Assembly: GCA_904420215.1 (NCBI GenBank)
Contig: CAJFUR010000075.1
Coordinates: 1 to 54,712 of the forward strand
Source of the DNA: an uncultured Eggerthellaceae bacterium
GTDB lineage: Bacteria; Actinomycetota; Coriobacteriia; Coriobacteriales; Eggerthellaceae
Length of the DNA stretch: 54,712 bases
Reading direction: 5' to 3'
Shown here: positions 26,822-34,998 of the stretch, piece by piece
Layout of the letters: each line of letters starts with the position of its first letter
Position numbering within the stretch: the first letter of the stretch is position 1
Notes under the pieces: model-generated
What the model saw: only the letters and a program-made list of their open reading frames with translations
Database searches by the model: none
What the model was told of the DNA's origin: nothing
Made by a program: the position numbers and the translations under genes

Positions 26822-27604
26822 ATGGACGCGCAAGACGCCGGAGGCACCGTTTACACGGTGCGCGAGTTGGCCGAACTTTCGGGTGTGACGGTGCGCGCCC
26901 TGCACCACTACGACGAGATGGGTCTCGTGCGGGCGCGCCGCGCCGCGAACGGCTACCGGCTCTACGGGCCGGACGAGGTGGCCCGGCTGCAGCAGGTGCT
27001 GCTCTACCGCGAATGCGGCATGGCGCTTGCGGACGTGAAGCGGCTGCTCGACGAGCCCGCGTTCGACGCGCGCCGTGCGCTGGAGGGGCATCTGCGCGAA
27101 CTGCGCCTGCGCCGCAGGCGTCTGGATGCGCTGATCGCGAGCGTGCAGAAGACGCTCGCCGGCATGGAAGGAGACGGGTCCGTGAAAGACGAGGACAGGT
27201 TCGAGGCCTTCAAGCGGGGGCTGGTGGAGGAAAACGAGCGCGCCTTCGGCGAGGAGGCGCGCGAACGCTGGGGCGACGAGGCCGTGCGCGCCAGCAACGC
27301 GAAGGTGATGGGCATGGACAAGGCGGATTGGGACGAAACGCAGGAACTGGAATCGCGCATGAAGGAGGCGCTGCTGGCCGCCATGGGGCAAGGCAACCCG
27401 GCGGGCGAGGAGACCCTTCGCGCCGCCGACCTGCATCGGCAGTGGCTTTGCCGCTTCTGGCAGGACGGGGCCTATTCCAAGGAGGCGCACCGCGAACTGG
27501 CCGAGGCATACGTGGCCGACGAGCGCTTCCGGGCATACTACGACGCCTTGGCCCCCGGTGCGGCGGAATTCCTGCGCGACGCCATCCGCGCCTACTGCGC
27601 GTAA
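26822..27604 (+). CDS. MerR-family regulator with TipAS antibiotic-binding domain
   Basis: A 260-residue protein: MerR winged helix (YTVRELAELSGVTVRALHHYDEMGLV), dimer coiled coil (~75-120) and a C-terminal TipAS domain (WGDEAVRASNAKVMGM ... LHRQWLCRFWQDGAYSKEAHREL). TipAL-type proteins bind thiopeptides or other ligands and activate their own promoter. ATG 26822 follows GGAAGGGAA. Its own promoter shows a 19-base spacer and palindromic operator. No target gene other than itself is evident. Confidence 0.93.
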   Translation: MDAQDAGGTVYTVRELAELSGVTVRALHHYDEMGLVRARRAANGYRLYGPDEVARLQQVLLYRECGMALADVKRLLDEPAFDARRALEGHLRELRLRRRRLDALIASVQKTLAGMEGDGSVKDEDRFEAFKRGLVEENERAFGEEARERWGDEAVRASNAKVMGMDKADWDETQELESRMKEALLAAMGQGNPAGEETLRAADLHRQWLCRFWQDGAYSKEAHRELAEAYVADERFRAYYDALAPGAAEFLRDAIRAYCA

Positions 27605-27616
27605 CCCCGTTCGGCG

Positions 27617-27832
27617 TTACAGCGTCGCCGCGCGGGTGCGGGCGTCCTTGCGGACGAAAGGGTCGTTTTGCAAAGGCAGGGAAAGGGAGAGGGCGGCGGC
27701 ATCGGTGCTGATCAGATACGCGGCGTCATAGGAAAACGAAAGCACCCCGTCATGTTGGGCGATGCTCCCTACCCGCTGGCAGTCGCCTCCCTTTTCTCGA
27801 AAGACCCCGAGTTGTTCGAAGCTCCGTGCCAT
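27617..27832 (-). CDS. Stand-alone HipA N-terminal subdomain protein
   Basis: 71 residues matching only the first subdomain of HipA kinases: VGSIAQHDGVLSFSYDAAYL and LSLSLPL align with VGELTKLANG...FKYAPEWL...LSLSLPL of E. coli HipA. The ORF ends right after this block. ATG 27832 has a good site (AAAGGAG, 8 bases upstream), so it could be expressed. In the split HipBST systems a small HipS protein is equivalent to this subdomain, but no HipB or HipT gene is adjacent here. It is either an orphan HipS-like protein or a truncated hipA. Confidence 0.65.
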   Translation of the reverse strand: MARSFEQLGVFREKGGDCQRVGSIAQHDGVLSFSYDAAYLISTDAAALSLSLPLQNDPFVRKDARTRAATL

Positions 27833-27963
27833 GATTCTGCTCCTTTGGGTTCAGCGGGGCCGCGTTACGAGCGAGGCGTTGCGGCATCGCGCAGAACCTA
27901 TCTTTGCCGTTGGGCTGCTGGTATACTGGGAAATTCCAGAAACGAGGCGGCAAGAGGTGCGCG
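27833..27963. promoter_or_regulatory. Divergent promoter region of the HipA fragment and recN
   Basis: GGTATACTGG (27920-27929) provides a TATACT -10 for recN, about 38 bases before its start. No clear LexA box is visible although recN is often SOS-regulated. Confidence 0.4.
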
Positions 27964-29763
27964 ATGATCGACGAGATCCAAGTGGAGAACCTGGCGCTGA
28001 TCCGCAAGGCGGCGCTTGAGCCGGCAAGCGGCCTGACGGTGCTGACCGGCGAGACGGGCGCGGGCAAGACGGCGCTCGTGTCGGCCCTGAAGCTGCTCAT
28101 GGGGGAGCGTGCCGACAAGGGGTCGGTGCGCGACGGGCAGGACGCCCTCGTGGTTTCGGGGAGGTTCTTCGTGTCCGGCGCGGCTGGTGCAGAGGGCGAA
28201 GGTGCCCTCGCCGGGGCCCGCGCGGGCGGGGAGGCGCCTGCCGCGTCCGGTGCGCCCGGGGAAGGTGCAGCGGACGGCCTGGCCGAGGGGGGTGCGCCGG
28301 CTGCGCCTTCCGCCTCCGACGGCGACGCGCAGGCGGTCTTGCCGGACGAGGGCGAGCTGGTGGCGACGCGCCGGGTGGGCGCCGACGGGCGCTCGCGCGT
28401 GACCATGAACGGGCGCATGGCGAGCGTGGGCGAGCTTGCCCGCGCCGTGGCCCCCACGGTGGACCTGTGCGGGCAGCACGAGCACCAGCAGCTCATGAAG
28501 CCCGCTTCCCACCTGCAGCTTCTGGATGCGTGGGCAGGCGGCGAGGCGGCTTGCGCGCGCGGCGCCTACGAGCGCGCCTACGACGCGGCGGCGCAGGCGG
28601 CGGCGGAGCTGGCGCGCGTGCGCGACGCCTCGGCGGCCTCGTCCGCCAAGCTTGACGAAGCCCGCTTCATGTTGAGCCGCATAGACGCGGTGGACCCGCG
28701 CGAGGGGGAATACGAGGAACTGGCGGCGGACCTCTCGAAAGTGGAGCACGCCGAGGCGCTGGCCACGGCCGCCGATGCCGCCCACGAGGCCCTTGCGGGC
28801 GAATCCGGCGCGCTCGATGCAGTGGGAAGCGCGGTGGCCGCCCTCGACGCCGCTGCGCGCCACGACGCGCGGCTGGGCGAATGGGCGCACGCCCTGCGCG
28901 AGGCCGGCTACGTTCTGGAAGACATGGCGCGCGAGACGCGCGCGTACCGCGACGAGGTGGAGTTCGACCCGGAAACCCTTTCCCGCCAGCAGGAGCGCAT
29001 GGCCGACCTGCAGGGACTTCTGCGCACGTGGGGGCCGCGCATGGAAGACGTGCTGGCCCGCCGCGCCGAGGCGGCCGACCTCGTGTCGCTGGTGGATGAC
29101 GCCGCCGCGCGCGAGCAGGAAGCCCAGCGCGCGCTCGCCGAGGCGGAGGACGCCTTGGCGGAAGCCGCGCGCGTCCTTGACGCCGTGCGCATGCAGGCCG
29201 CGCCGCGCTTCGCCGAGGCGGTGTGTGCCCAGATGGACCGCCTGGAAATGGGCGGCGCCGAGCTGGTGTGCGCCGTTTCCCCCCTCGAGCGGGAGGCGTG
29301 GACGCGTGCGGGGGCCTCTGCGGTGGAGTTCCTGTTCCGCCCCGGCGCGGGCATGCAGGCGCGCCCGCTGGCGCGCATCGCGTCGGGGGGCGAGGTCAGC
29401 CGCGTCATGCTGGCGGTGAAGGTGGTCTTGGGGGCGGTCGATGGGGTGGACACCCTGGTGTTCGACGAAGTGGACGCAGGCGTGGGCGGCTCCACTGCCG
29501 TGGCGCTGGCCGACGTGCTGGCCGACTTGGCGCGCACGCACCAGGTGATCGTCGTCACGCATCTGGCGCAGGTGGCCGTGCGTGGGGAGGCACACTACGT
29601 GGTGCGCAAATCCGAGGGGCCCTCCGGCATGCCCGAAACCAGCTTGCAGCGTCTTTCCGCAGACGAGAGGCCCGCCGAAATCGCCCGCATGCTTTCCGGC
29701 GATGCCACCGAGGCGTCGCTCGCCCATGCCCGGGAAATGCTCGTGCAGGCCGCGCGCGGCTGA
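27964..29763 (+). CDS. recN: DNA repair protein RecN
   Basis: RecN is an SMC-like ATPase that gathers broken DNA ends in double-strand-break repair. The 599-residue protein has Walker A GETGAGKT (29-36), a long coiled-coil centre (~185-390), the ABC signature ASGGEVSRVMLA and Walker B TLVFDEVDAGVGG. An Ala/Gly/Glu-rich insert of about 55 residues (71-128) sits in the N-terminal head between GRFFV and ELVATRR. ATG 27964 is preceded by a weak purine-rich site; upstream in-frame codons have no homology. Confidence 0.96.
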   Translation: MIDEIQVENLALIRKAALEPASGLTVLTGETGAGKTALVSALKLLMGERADKGSVRDGQDALVVSGRFFVSGAAGAEGEGALAGARAGGEAPAASGAPGEGAADGLAEGGAPAAPSASDGDAQAVLPDEGELVATRRVGADGRSRVTMNGRMASVGELARAVAPTVDLCGQHEHQQLMKPASHLQLLDAWAGGEAACARGAYERAYDAAAQAAAELARVRDASAASSAKLDEARFMLSRIDAVDPREGEYEELAADLSKVEHAEALATAADAAHEALAGESGALDAVGSAVAALDAAARHDARLGEWAHALREAGYVLEDMARETRAYRDEVEFDPETLSRQQERMADLQGLLRTWGPRMEDVLARRAEAADLVSLVDDAAAREQEAQRALAEAEDALAEAARVLDAVRMQAAPRFAEAVCAQMDRLEMGGAELVCAVSPLEREAWTRAGASAVEFLFRPGAGMQARPLARIASGGEVSRVMLAVKVVLGAVDGVDTLVFDEVDAGVGGSTAVALADVLADLARTHQVIVVTHLAQVAVRGEAHYVVRKSEGPSGMPETSLQRLSADERPAEIARMLSGDATEASLAHAREMLVQAARG

Positions 29764-29778
29764 GGGGGCCGAAGGGCC

Positions 29779-29835
29779 GGGACCGTGCTTGCGCCACGCG
29801 CCTGCGCCCGCGCGCCCCGCAAGCCGCAGCGGTCC
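29779..29835. terminator. Stem between convergent recN and deacetylase genes
   Basis: GGGACCG...CTTGCG and CGCAAG...CGGTCCC can pair around a GC-rich loop. There is no T-run. It fits a shared transcript end of two convergent genes. Confidence 0.4.
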
Positions 29836-29841
29836 CGCGTG

Positions 29842-31461
29842 CTATTCGCCGTCGGCAGGCACGCCGTATGCCAGAAGCTCGTCCACGGTGACGAAGCGGT
29901 AGCCCTTCTCCTTCAGCACGGGCAGCGCCTGCCGCAGGGCCTCTACGGTTTGGGAGCGGTCGCCACCTCCGTCGTGCATGAGGATGACGTCGCCCGGCTG
30001 CGCGCTCAGGATGCGCTCGGCAATCACGTCGGCGCCGGGACGCCTCCAGTCTTCGGTATCGACGTTCCAGCCTATCTCGGCGGTGATGTAGGGCTGCAGC
30101 GTCCATACCAACTCGCCGAAGAAGTTGCCGCCGGGCGCGCGCATGACGCGGCTGGCCTCGGCGCCCGTTGCGGCGGAGATGGCGTCCATGCCCTTCTGCA
30201 CCTCGGTCACCTGCTCGTCGGCGCTCATGTAGGTGAGGTTGACGCCTTGCCCGCTTCCCGACGCGTGGTCCCACGTGTGCGTGCATATCTGGTGCCCCGC
30301 GTCGTGCGCGCGTTTCACCGTGTCGGAGTGCGACTCTATCTGGTTGCCGATGGTGAAGAACGTCGCCTTGGCGTCGTTCTGTTCCAGGATGTCGAGGATC
30401 TGGCCGGTGGTGTCGGGCCATGGGCCGTCGTCGAAGGTGAGCGCGATCACCTTGTCGTCGCCCACGTTGGCGTTGTAGATCTTGTATTCCTCGTTGACCA
30501 CGGGCTGCGTGTCTTCGGTCAGCGTGATGCCCGAAACGTCGCCGGTCTTGGTGGTGCGCACGCCGTTCGCGCCGGCGATGTAGACGTGCAGCGAGCCGCT
30601 CCAGTAGTTCTCGTCCTCCACGCGCGTGAAGGGGATCTCCTCGGTGGAGGACTGGAACGTTTCCGTGGCGTCCGCACCGTCCGCTATCTCCACCACGTCG
30701 CCCTTCCTGAGCTCGCGCGTCTCGTCGTTGGTGGCTTCGCCGTTGACGGTGGCGCTGAAGCGGTCGCCGCCGCCCTCGGTGATCACGCTGCCGTCGATGG
30801 CGAGCAGATTGCCGGGCTGCGGCGTGGCCATGCCCTCGTCCAGCGCCGTGGCCAGCGTGGCGCCCCGATCGACCGTGTGGGTGACGCCGTTCACCGTGAT
30901 TTCGAACGAGAGCGGGTTCAGGAAAAGGTACACGCCCACGCCGATGGCCGCCAGAACGACGAGGGTGGCCACGATGGCCAGCGGGCTTTTGCGCCGCCGC
31001 TGCTGGCGCTGGTCGAGGTAGCGGGCGTAGTCGCTGTACTCGGTGGTGCCGGCGGGCCGGTTGCGGGCGGCCTGCGAGCGGGAGCGGTTGTAGGCGGGCG
31101 CCGCCGCGCCGCCGCGCCCGCCGGCGCCCGTCCTGCCGTTCGCGGGGCGCCGCGCCGGGTTGGCGCGGTTGCCGGCGTATGCCTGCTGGCCCTGGTAGCC
31201 GGCTTGGGGGCGTTGCGCGGGCTGCCCGCCCGTGCGGGTGCGCTGCTGCCCGCCGGCCTGGCCGTAAGAGACCCGGCCCATCTGCTCGCGGGAGGCCGCG
31301 CGTTGGCGCGGGGACGGGGGGTATGCGGCGTTCTGGCCTTCCGGGTGGCCGCGGTAGGCCCCTTGCGGGTACTCGCGTCCGCCTGCGTCGCGCCGGCGGG
31401 GCACGCCCCCCGCCTGATGGTAGGGGTCGCTCCCGTAAGGGTTGCGAGGTTGCTGGGTCAT
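29842..31461 (-). CDS. Membrane-anchored polysaccharide deacetylase (NodB domain)
   Basis: A 539-residue protein: a Gln/Gly/Arg/Pro-rich cytoplasmic head (~1-150), one membrane segment (SPLAIVATLVVLAAIGVGVYLF), a linker region, and a NodB homology domain with TFDDGPW, HTWDH, RAPGG, DTEDWR and LMHDGGG, i.e. all five catalytic motifs. It probably removes acetyl groups from peptidoglycan or another surface glycan outside the cell. ATG 31461 follows AAGGAGAG. The disordered head is unusual for the family and may have a regulatory role. Confidence 0.93.
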   Translation of the reverse strand: MTQQPRNPYGSDPYHQAGGVPRRRDAGGREYPQGAYRGHPEGQNAAYPPSPRQRAASREQMGRVSYGQAGGQQRTRTGGQPAQRPQAGYQGQQAYAGNRANPARRPANGRTGAGGRGGAAAPAYNRSRSQAARNRPAGTTEYSDYARYLDQRQQRRRKSPLAIVATLVVLAAIGVGVYLFLNPLSFEITVNGVTHTVDRGATLATALDEGMATPQPGNLLAIDGSVITEGGGDRFSATVNGEATNDETRELRKGDVVEIADGADATETFQSSTEEIPFTRVEDENYWSGSLHVYIAGANGVRTTKTGDVSGITLTEDTQPVVNEEYKIYNANVGDDKVIALTFDDGPWPDTTGQILDILEQNDAKATFFTIGNQIESHSDTVKRAHDAGHQICTHTWDHASGSGQGVNLTYMSADEQVTEVQKGMDAISAATGAEASRVMRAPGGNFFGELVWTLQPYITAEIGWNVDTEDWRRPGADVIAERILSAQPGDVILMHDGGGDRSQTVEALRQALPVLKEKGYRFVTVDELLAYGVPADGE

Positions 31462-31640
31462 GCGCTGCTCTCCTTCGTGCCGCGCTGCAAGCGATCGTCG
31501 CGCGCGGGCATGAACCGCCAATTCTCCACTGTCGATTGTACGCAATGGGGCTTCGCTGGGGTGCGGCCTTCGCGCGGCCCTCCGCTTTTTCTATCAAAAA
31601 GCCATCTGCCGGCTTTCCGCGAAAAAGCGGAAGAAGGGTC

Positions 31641-31671
31641 TTGACAGGGCGCCGCTCCTCTATGCTAAAGT
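31641..31671 (+). promoter_or_regulatory. Promoter of the T-box/ECF transcript
   Basis: A consensus TTGACA lies at 31641. -10-like sequences follow at 31661 (TATGCT, 14-base spacer) and 31666 (TAAAGT, 19-base spacer). The T-box leader begins right after. Confidence 0.5.
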
Positions 31672-31978
31672 ATGCGCCACAATTTAATATTCGAAACCGA
31701 TGAGGCGAAAGTCAAGCCATCATGAGCACTCACAGAGAGCGGGCGTAGCTGGGATTCCCGTAGGAACGCTGGGTGGTAAATGGTTCGCCGAGGGAAAGGG
31801 GAAAGGCCGGTCGCGGCGCATGGGCGCAGGCGGGCAGCCGAGTATCTGGACCGTGAGCCTGCGTTAAGGGCAGAACATGTGTTGGCATGTTCGTGAGAGG
31901 GTTCTGGTTGCAGAATCAATAAAGGTGGCACCGCAGGTCGAAGACCTGTCCTTTATCGCAAAGGACAGGTCTTTTTTT
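31672..31978 (+). promoter_or_regulatory. T-box riboswitch controlling the ECF importer
   Basis: Stem I has a basal helix (GGCGAA 31704-31709 / TTCGCC 31784-31789), AGAGAGC (31734-31740) and an upper helix CCATC/GGTGG. The 3' side of the specifier loop is TAAATGG (31777-31783), which can be read as AUG (Met) or UGG (Trp). The T-box sequence AGGTGGCACCGC lies at 31923-31934, just before a strong terminator. Uncharged tRNA would block termination and turn on the importer downstream. The S subunit resembles TrpP, which favours tryptophan, but Met is open. Confidence 0.88.
31941..31978 (+). terminator. Terminator of the ECF T-box
   Basis: AAGACCTGTCCTTT (31941-31954) pairs perfectly with 31960-31973 and runs into seven T. 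Its 5' arm would be sequestered by the T-box antiterminator when uncharged tRNA is bound. Confidence 0.92.
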
Positions 31979-32138
31979 GTTCTGCCGTTCTGACGAACGG
32001 CGGAACGAGCCGACGCTGCGGGCTTCCGTGGCACCCGATCTCGCGGCGATGCCGATGGCACGCGTACCGCAGTACGCTTCGCCACCGCCATCCCCGCGAT
32101 CTCAGGCACCACGGAAGCCCTCGCCGACTTTGTTGGGC
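31979..32138 (+). repeat. Two-hairpin structured repeat, copy 1
   Basis: It starts directly after the terminator T-run. Order: hairpin 1 (GTTCTGCCGTTC / GAACGGCGGAAC), conserved linker GCCGACGCTGCGG, long hairpin 2 with outer stem GGGCTTCCGTGG/CCACGGAAGCCC and centre GCGTAC/GTACGC, then a tail CTCGCCGACTT. Copies 2 (32917) and 3 (42690) keep the same layout but have different stem sequences that still pair. Confidence 0.85.
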
Positions 32139-32241
32139 AAGCGATGGCCGGTCCCTCGTCCGCGAAGTTCGTGCCGGCAGACAGGACGCCCCGGGAGGGG
32201 CAACGACCGGCGGGGACTCCGCCAAGAAAGGACTGAGGGAC

Positions 32242-32913
32242 ATGGAACGGCAGATCGAGAACGGAACTGCACCCGAGACGACGGCCGCGGCGCCCGTTGG
32301 CGCTCGCAGGGAAGTGGCCTCGCAGGCGGCCGGCGCGGTGCCCGCAGGTGCCCGCAGGCGCGTGGCGGCCGCACCGCAGAAGAAAGAGGGCCTCACCACG
32401 CAGGACCTCATCCTCATTGCCGTGCTGTTAGCGGCAGGCGCGGTGCTGAAGCTCACCGTGGGGTCGCTGCTCTCTTCGATGGGCATGAAACCGAACTTCA
32501 TCATCGCCATGTACTGCCTGGCCATCATCCTCACGCGCCCGAAGGTGGGGCAGGCGCTGGTGGTGGGGCTGCTTGCCGGACTGGTGTGCCAGGTGCCCCT
32601 GCTCAACGCCACGCCGCTTCTGAACATCCCCTCCGAGGTGCTGGGGGCGCTGGCGTGCGGCCTGCTCGTCAAGGTGCCCATGCGCATCGGCGGCAAGCTG
32701 GACCTGAACCCGCTCGTGAACACGTTCGTGTCCACCGTGGTGTCCGGCGGCACGTTCGCGCTGCTCTCCATCTACATCAACGTGGTGTCCACGGGCGGCG
32801 ACGTCATGGTGGCGCTCGCCACCTACGCCGCCATCGTGTTCGGCACCGCAACGTTCAACGCCGTGCTGGTGCAGGTTCTGGTCCTGCCGCTGCGCAAAGT
32901 TTTGAAGCGTTAG
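32242..32913 (+). CDS. ECF transporter substrate-binding (S) subunit, TrpP-like
   Basis: A 223-residue protein: a ~50-residue Ala/Arg-rich hydrophilic head, then about five or six membrane segments (LILIAVLLAAGAVLKLTVG, MKPNFIIAMYCLAIILT, ALVVGLLAGLVCQVPLL and others). MKPNFIIAMYCLAIIL and the PNI/SE region resemble the tryptophan transporter family TrpP. With the following two ATPases and T subunit it forms a complete ECF importer. ATG 32242 follows AAGGACTGAGGGA. A T-box leader upstream ties expression to amino-acid starvation. Confidence 0.85.
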   Translation: MERQIENGTAPETTAAAPVGARREVASQAAGAVPAGARRRVAAAPQKKEGLTTQDLILIAVLLAAGAVLKLTVGSLLSSMGMKPNFIIAMYCLAIILTRPKVGQALVVGLLAGLVCQVPLLNATPLLNIPSEVLGALACGLLVKVPMRIGGKLDLNPLVNTFVSTVVSGGTFALLSIYINVVSTGGDVMVALATYAAIVFGTATFNAVLVQVLVLPLRKVLKR

Positions 32914-32916
32914 GGG

Positions 32917-33079
32917 GTTCCGGCGGCTTGCCAGTCGCCGGAACAAGCCGACGCTGCGGCTTCGCGGGGTACCCCCATCTCGCGGCGAGGCCGAGGGCTC
33001 GCGTACCGAAGTACGCTTCGCCCTCGTCCTCCCCACGATCTGGGGCACCCCGCGAACCCTCGCTGACTTACTGCGCCAA
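32917..33079 (+). repeat. Two-hairpin structured repeat, copy 2
   Basis: It begins 3 bases after the S-subunit stop codon. Hairpin 1 is GTTCCGGCG/CGCCGGAAC, then GCCGACGCTGCGG, then hairpin 2 with outer stem TTCGCGGGGT/ACCCCGCGAA and centre GCGTACCGAAGTACGC, then CTCGCTGACTT. It interrupts an operon between the S subunit and first ATPase gene. Confidence 0.85.
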
Positions 33080-33132
33080 CCCACGACCTTTCAACCCACG
33101 ACTTTTCAATCCACGACTTTTCAATCCACGAC
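33078..33132 (+). repeat. 15-base tandem repeat before the first ECF ATPase
   Basis: Three full copies and a partial copy of AAYCCACGACYTTTC (33078, 33093, 33108, 33123). They fill the space between structured repeat copy 2 and the ATPase start. Confidence 0.9.
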
Positions 33133-33145
33133 AGAAAGCATCCCC

Positions 33146-33985
33146 ATGATCGAGATAAAAGACTTCACGTTCCAGTACCGCGAGGGCGCCGCCCCGGTGG
33201 CGCGCGAGGTGAACCTGTCCATTCCCGACGGAGCGTTCGTGGGCATCACCGGCGCGGCCGGGTCGGGCAAGTCCACGCTCACCTACGCGATGAACGGCAT
33301 CGTGCCGCATTGCTATCCGGGCGACTTCTACGGCTCCGTCACCGTTGACGGGATGGACACGTGCGAGACGCCTCTCACCGACCTTTCGCGGGTGGTGGGA
33401 AGCGTCTGCCAAGACGTGGAAAGCCAGTTCGTGACCACGGTGGTGGAAGACGAGATGCTGTTCGGGCTGGAGAACTTCTCCGTGCCGCGCGCGCAGGCGG
33501 AAGAGCACGTGGCCGGCGCCCTTGCCGACATGGGCATAACGCATCTGCGCGGGCGCGCCATCGCGTCGCTTTCCGGCGGGCAGAAGCAGAAGGTGGCCAT
33601 CGCCTCCATTCTGGCGATGCGCCCGCGCGTGCTGGTGCTGGACGAACCCACGGCGGAACTCGACCCGGCAAGCTCGCTGGGCGTGTTCGCGCTTCTGGCC
33701 GCCCATGCGCGCGAGCGCGGCACCACGGTCGTGGTGGTGGAGCAGAAGATAGCGCTCCTGTCCCAGTTCGCCGACATGCTGGTGGTTCTGGAAGAGGGCC
33801 GCGTGCGCTTCGCCGACGCGCCGGCCGCCGTGCTCGCGCATGCCGACGAGCTGCAGCGCATCGGCGTGAACTGCCCGCGCTCGACCACGCTGGTGAACCG
33901 CCTGCGCGCGGCGGGGGTGTACGCGGGGCCGAGCGTGCGCACCGTGCCGGAGGCGTGCGAGGTGCTGGCGGGGGTGGTCGCGTGA
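33146..33985 (+). CDS. ECF transporter ATPase subunit A1
   Basis: 279 residues with Walker A GAAGSGKST, Q-loop VCQD, signature LSGGQKQKV, Walker B VLVLDEPT and switch region VVVVEQK. It powers the ECF importer together with the second ATPase. ATG 33146 has a modest AGAAAG site. The stop overlaps the GTG start of the next gene (GTGA). Confidence 0.93.
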   Translation: MIEIKDFTFQYREGAAPVAREVNLSIPDGAFVGITGAAGSGKSTLTYAMNGIVPHCYPGDFYGSVTVDGMDTCETPLTDLSRVVGSVCQDVESQFVTTVVEDEMLFGLENFSVPRAQAEEHVAGALADMGITHLRGRAIASLSGGQKQKVAIASILAMRPRVLVLDEPTAELDPASSLGVFALLAAHARERGTTVVVVEQKIALLSQFADMLVVLEEGRVRFADAPAAVLAHADELQRIGVNCPRSTTLVNRLRAAGVYAGPSVRTVPEACEVLAGVVA

Positions 33986-34998
33986 TAGAGTTCAAGGACG
34001 TGCACGCTTCCTACGAGGCGACGCTGCCCATCCTGAAGGGCGTGAGCTTCACGGTGGAGCGCGGCGAGTTCGTGGCGTTCGTGGGAACGAACGGCGCGGG
34101 CAAATCGACCACGATGCGCCTGATCAACGGCCTTTTGAAGCCCGATTCCGGTCAGGTGCTGGTGGACGGCGTGCCCACTGGCGAAACGAAGACCAGCGCC
34201 TTGGCGCGCACGGTGGGCTTCCTGTTCCAGAACCCCGACAGCCAGATATGCTGCAACACGGTGCGCGACGAGCTGCTGTTCGGCTTCGAGGCCTTGGGGA
34301 TGGGCGGCCCGCAGGCCGAAGCGCGCGTGGACGCGCTCGTGGAGGAATTCGGCTTCGACGCCGGCGAGGACCCGTTCCTCATGAACCGGGGCGCGCGGCA
34401 GCTTCTGGCGCTGGCGTCCATCGTGGCGCTCGCGCCGCCGGTGGTGGTGCTGGACGAACCCACGACGGGGCTGGACTACCGCGAGTGCGAGAAGGTGATG
34501 GACATCGTGCGCGGCCTGCACGAGGGCGGCACGACGGTGGTCATGGTGTGCCACGACATGGAAGTGGTGGCCGACTACGCCAAGCGCTGCATCGTGATGA
34601 GCGACGGGCGGGTGGTGGACGACGGCCCCACGTTCGAGGTGTTGCGCAACCGCGCCACGCTGGAGCGCGCCTCGCTGGTGCCGCCGCAGGTGGTGGAGGT
34701 GTCGCTGGAGATGGCGCGGCGGATGCCGCAGCTGGCCGGCACGCCCGTGGCCTGCGCGAACACGGTGGACGAGATGGAGGCCGCCGTGCTGGCGCGCGTG
34801 GGCGCGCGTGCGGCGGCGGGTGGCGCGGCCGGGGCGGCGCCGGGCGCCGCAAGCAGTGCGGGCAGGACGGCGGCGGGCGCCAGCGCCGCGGACGGTGTGG
34901 GTAGGGGTGCTGGGGCCGACACGGCGGCGGGCGCCGGCTCTGCAGACGGCGCGGCTTCGCCCGCCGGGCGCCGCGGGGAAGAAGGGGGACGGCTGTGA
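33982..34998 (+). CDS. ECF transporter ATPase subunit A2, variant signature, Ala-rich tail
   Basis: 338 residues with Walker A GTNGAGKST, Q-loop FQNP, Walker B VVVLDEPT and H-loop VCHD. The signature position reads MNRGARQ instead of LSGGQ, so this site may be degenerate while A1 keeps a canonical one. The last ~70 residues (from ~265) are an Ala/Gly-rich low-complexity tail. Start GTG overlaps the A1 stop; the stop overlaps the T-subunit start, so three genes are translationally coupled. Confidence 0.9.
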   Translation: MIEFKDVHASYEATLPILKGVSFTVERGEFVAFVGTNGAGKSTTMRLINGLLKPDSGQVLVDGVPTGETKTSALARTVGFLFQNPDSQICCNTVRDELLFGFEALGMGGPQAEARVDALVEEFGFDAGEDPFLMNRGARQLLALASIVALAPPVVVLDEPTTGLDYRECEKVMDIVRGLHEGGTTVVMVCHDMEVVADYAKRCIVMSDGRVVDDGPTFEVLRNRATLERASLVPPQVVEVSLEMARRMPQLAGTPVACANTVDEMEAAVLARVGARAAAGGAAGAAPGAASSAGRTAAGASAADGVGRGAGADTAAGAGSADGAASPAGRRGEEGGRL

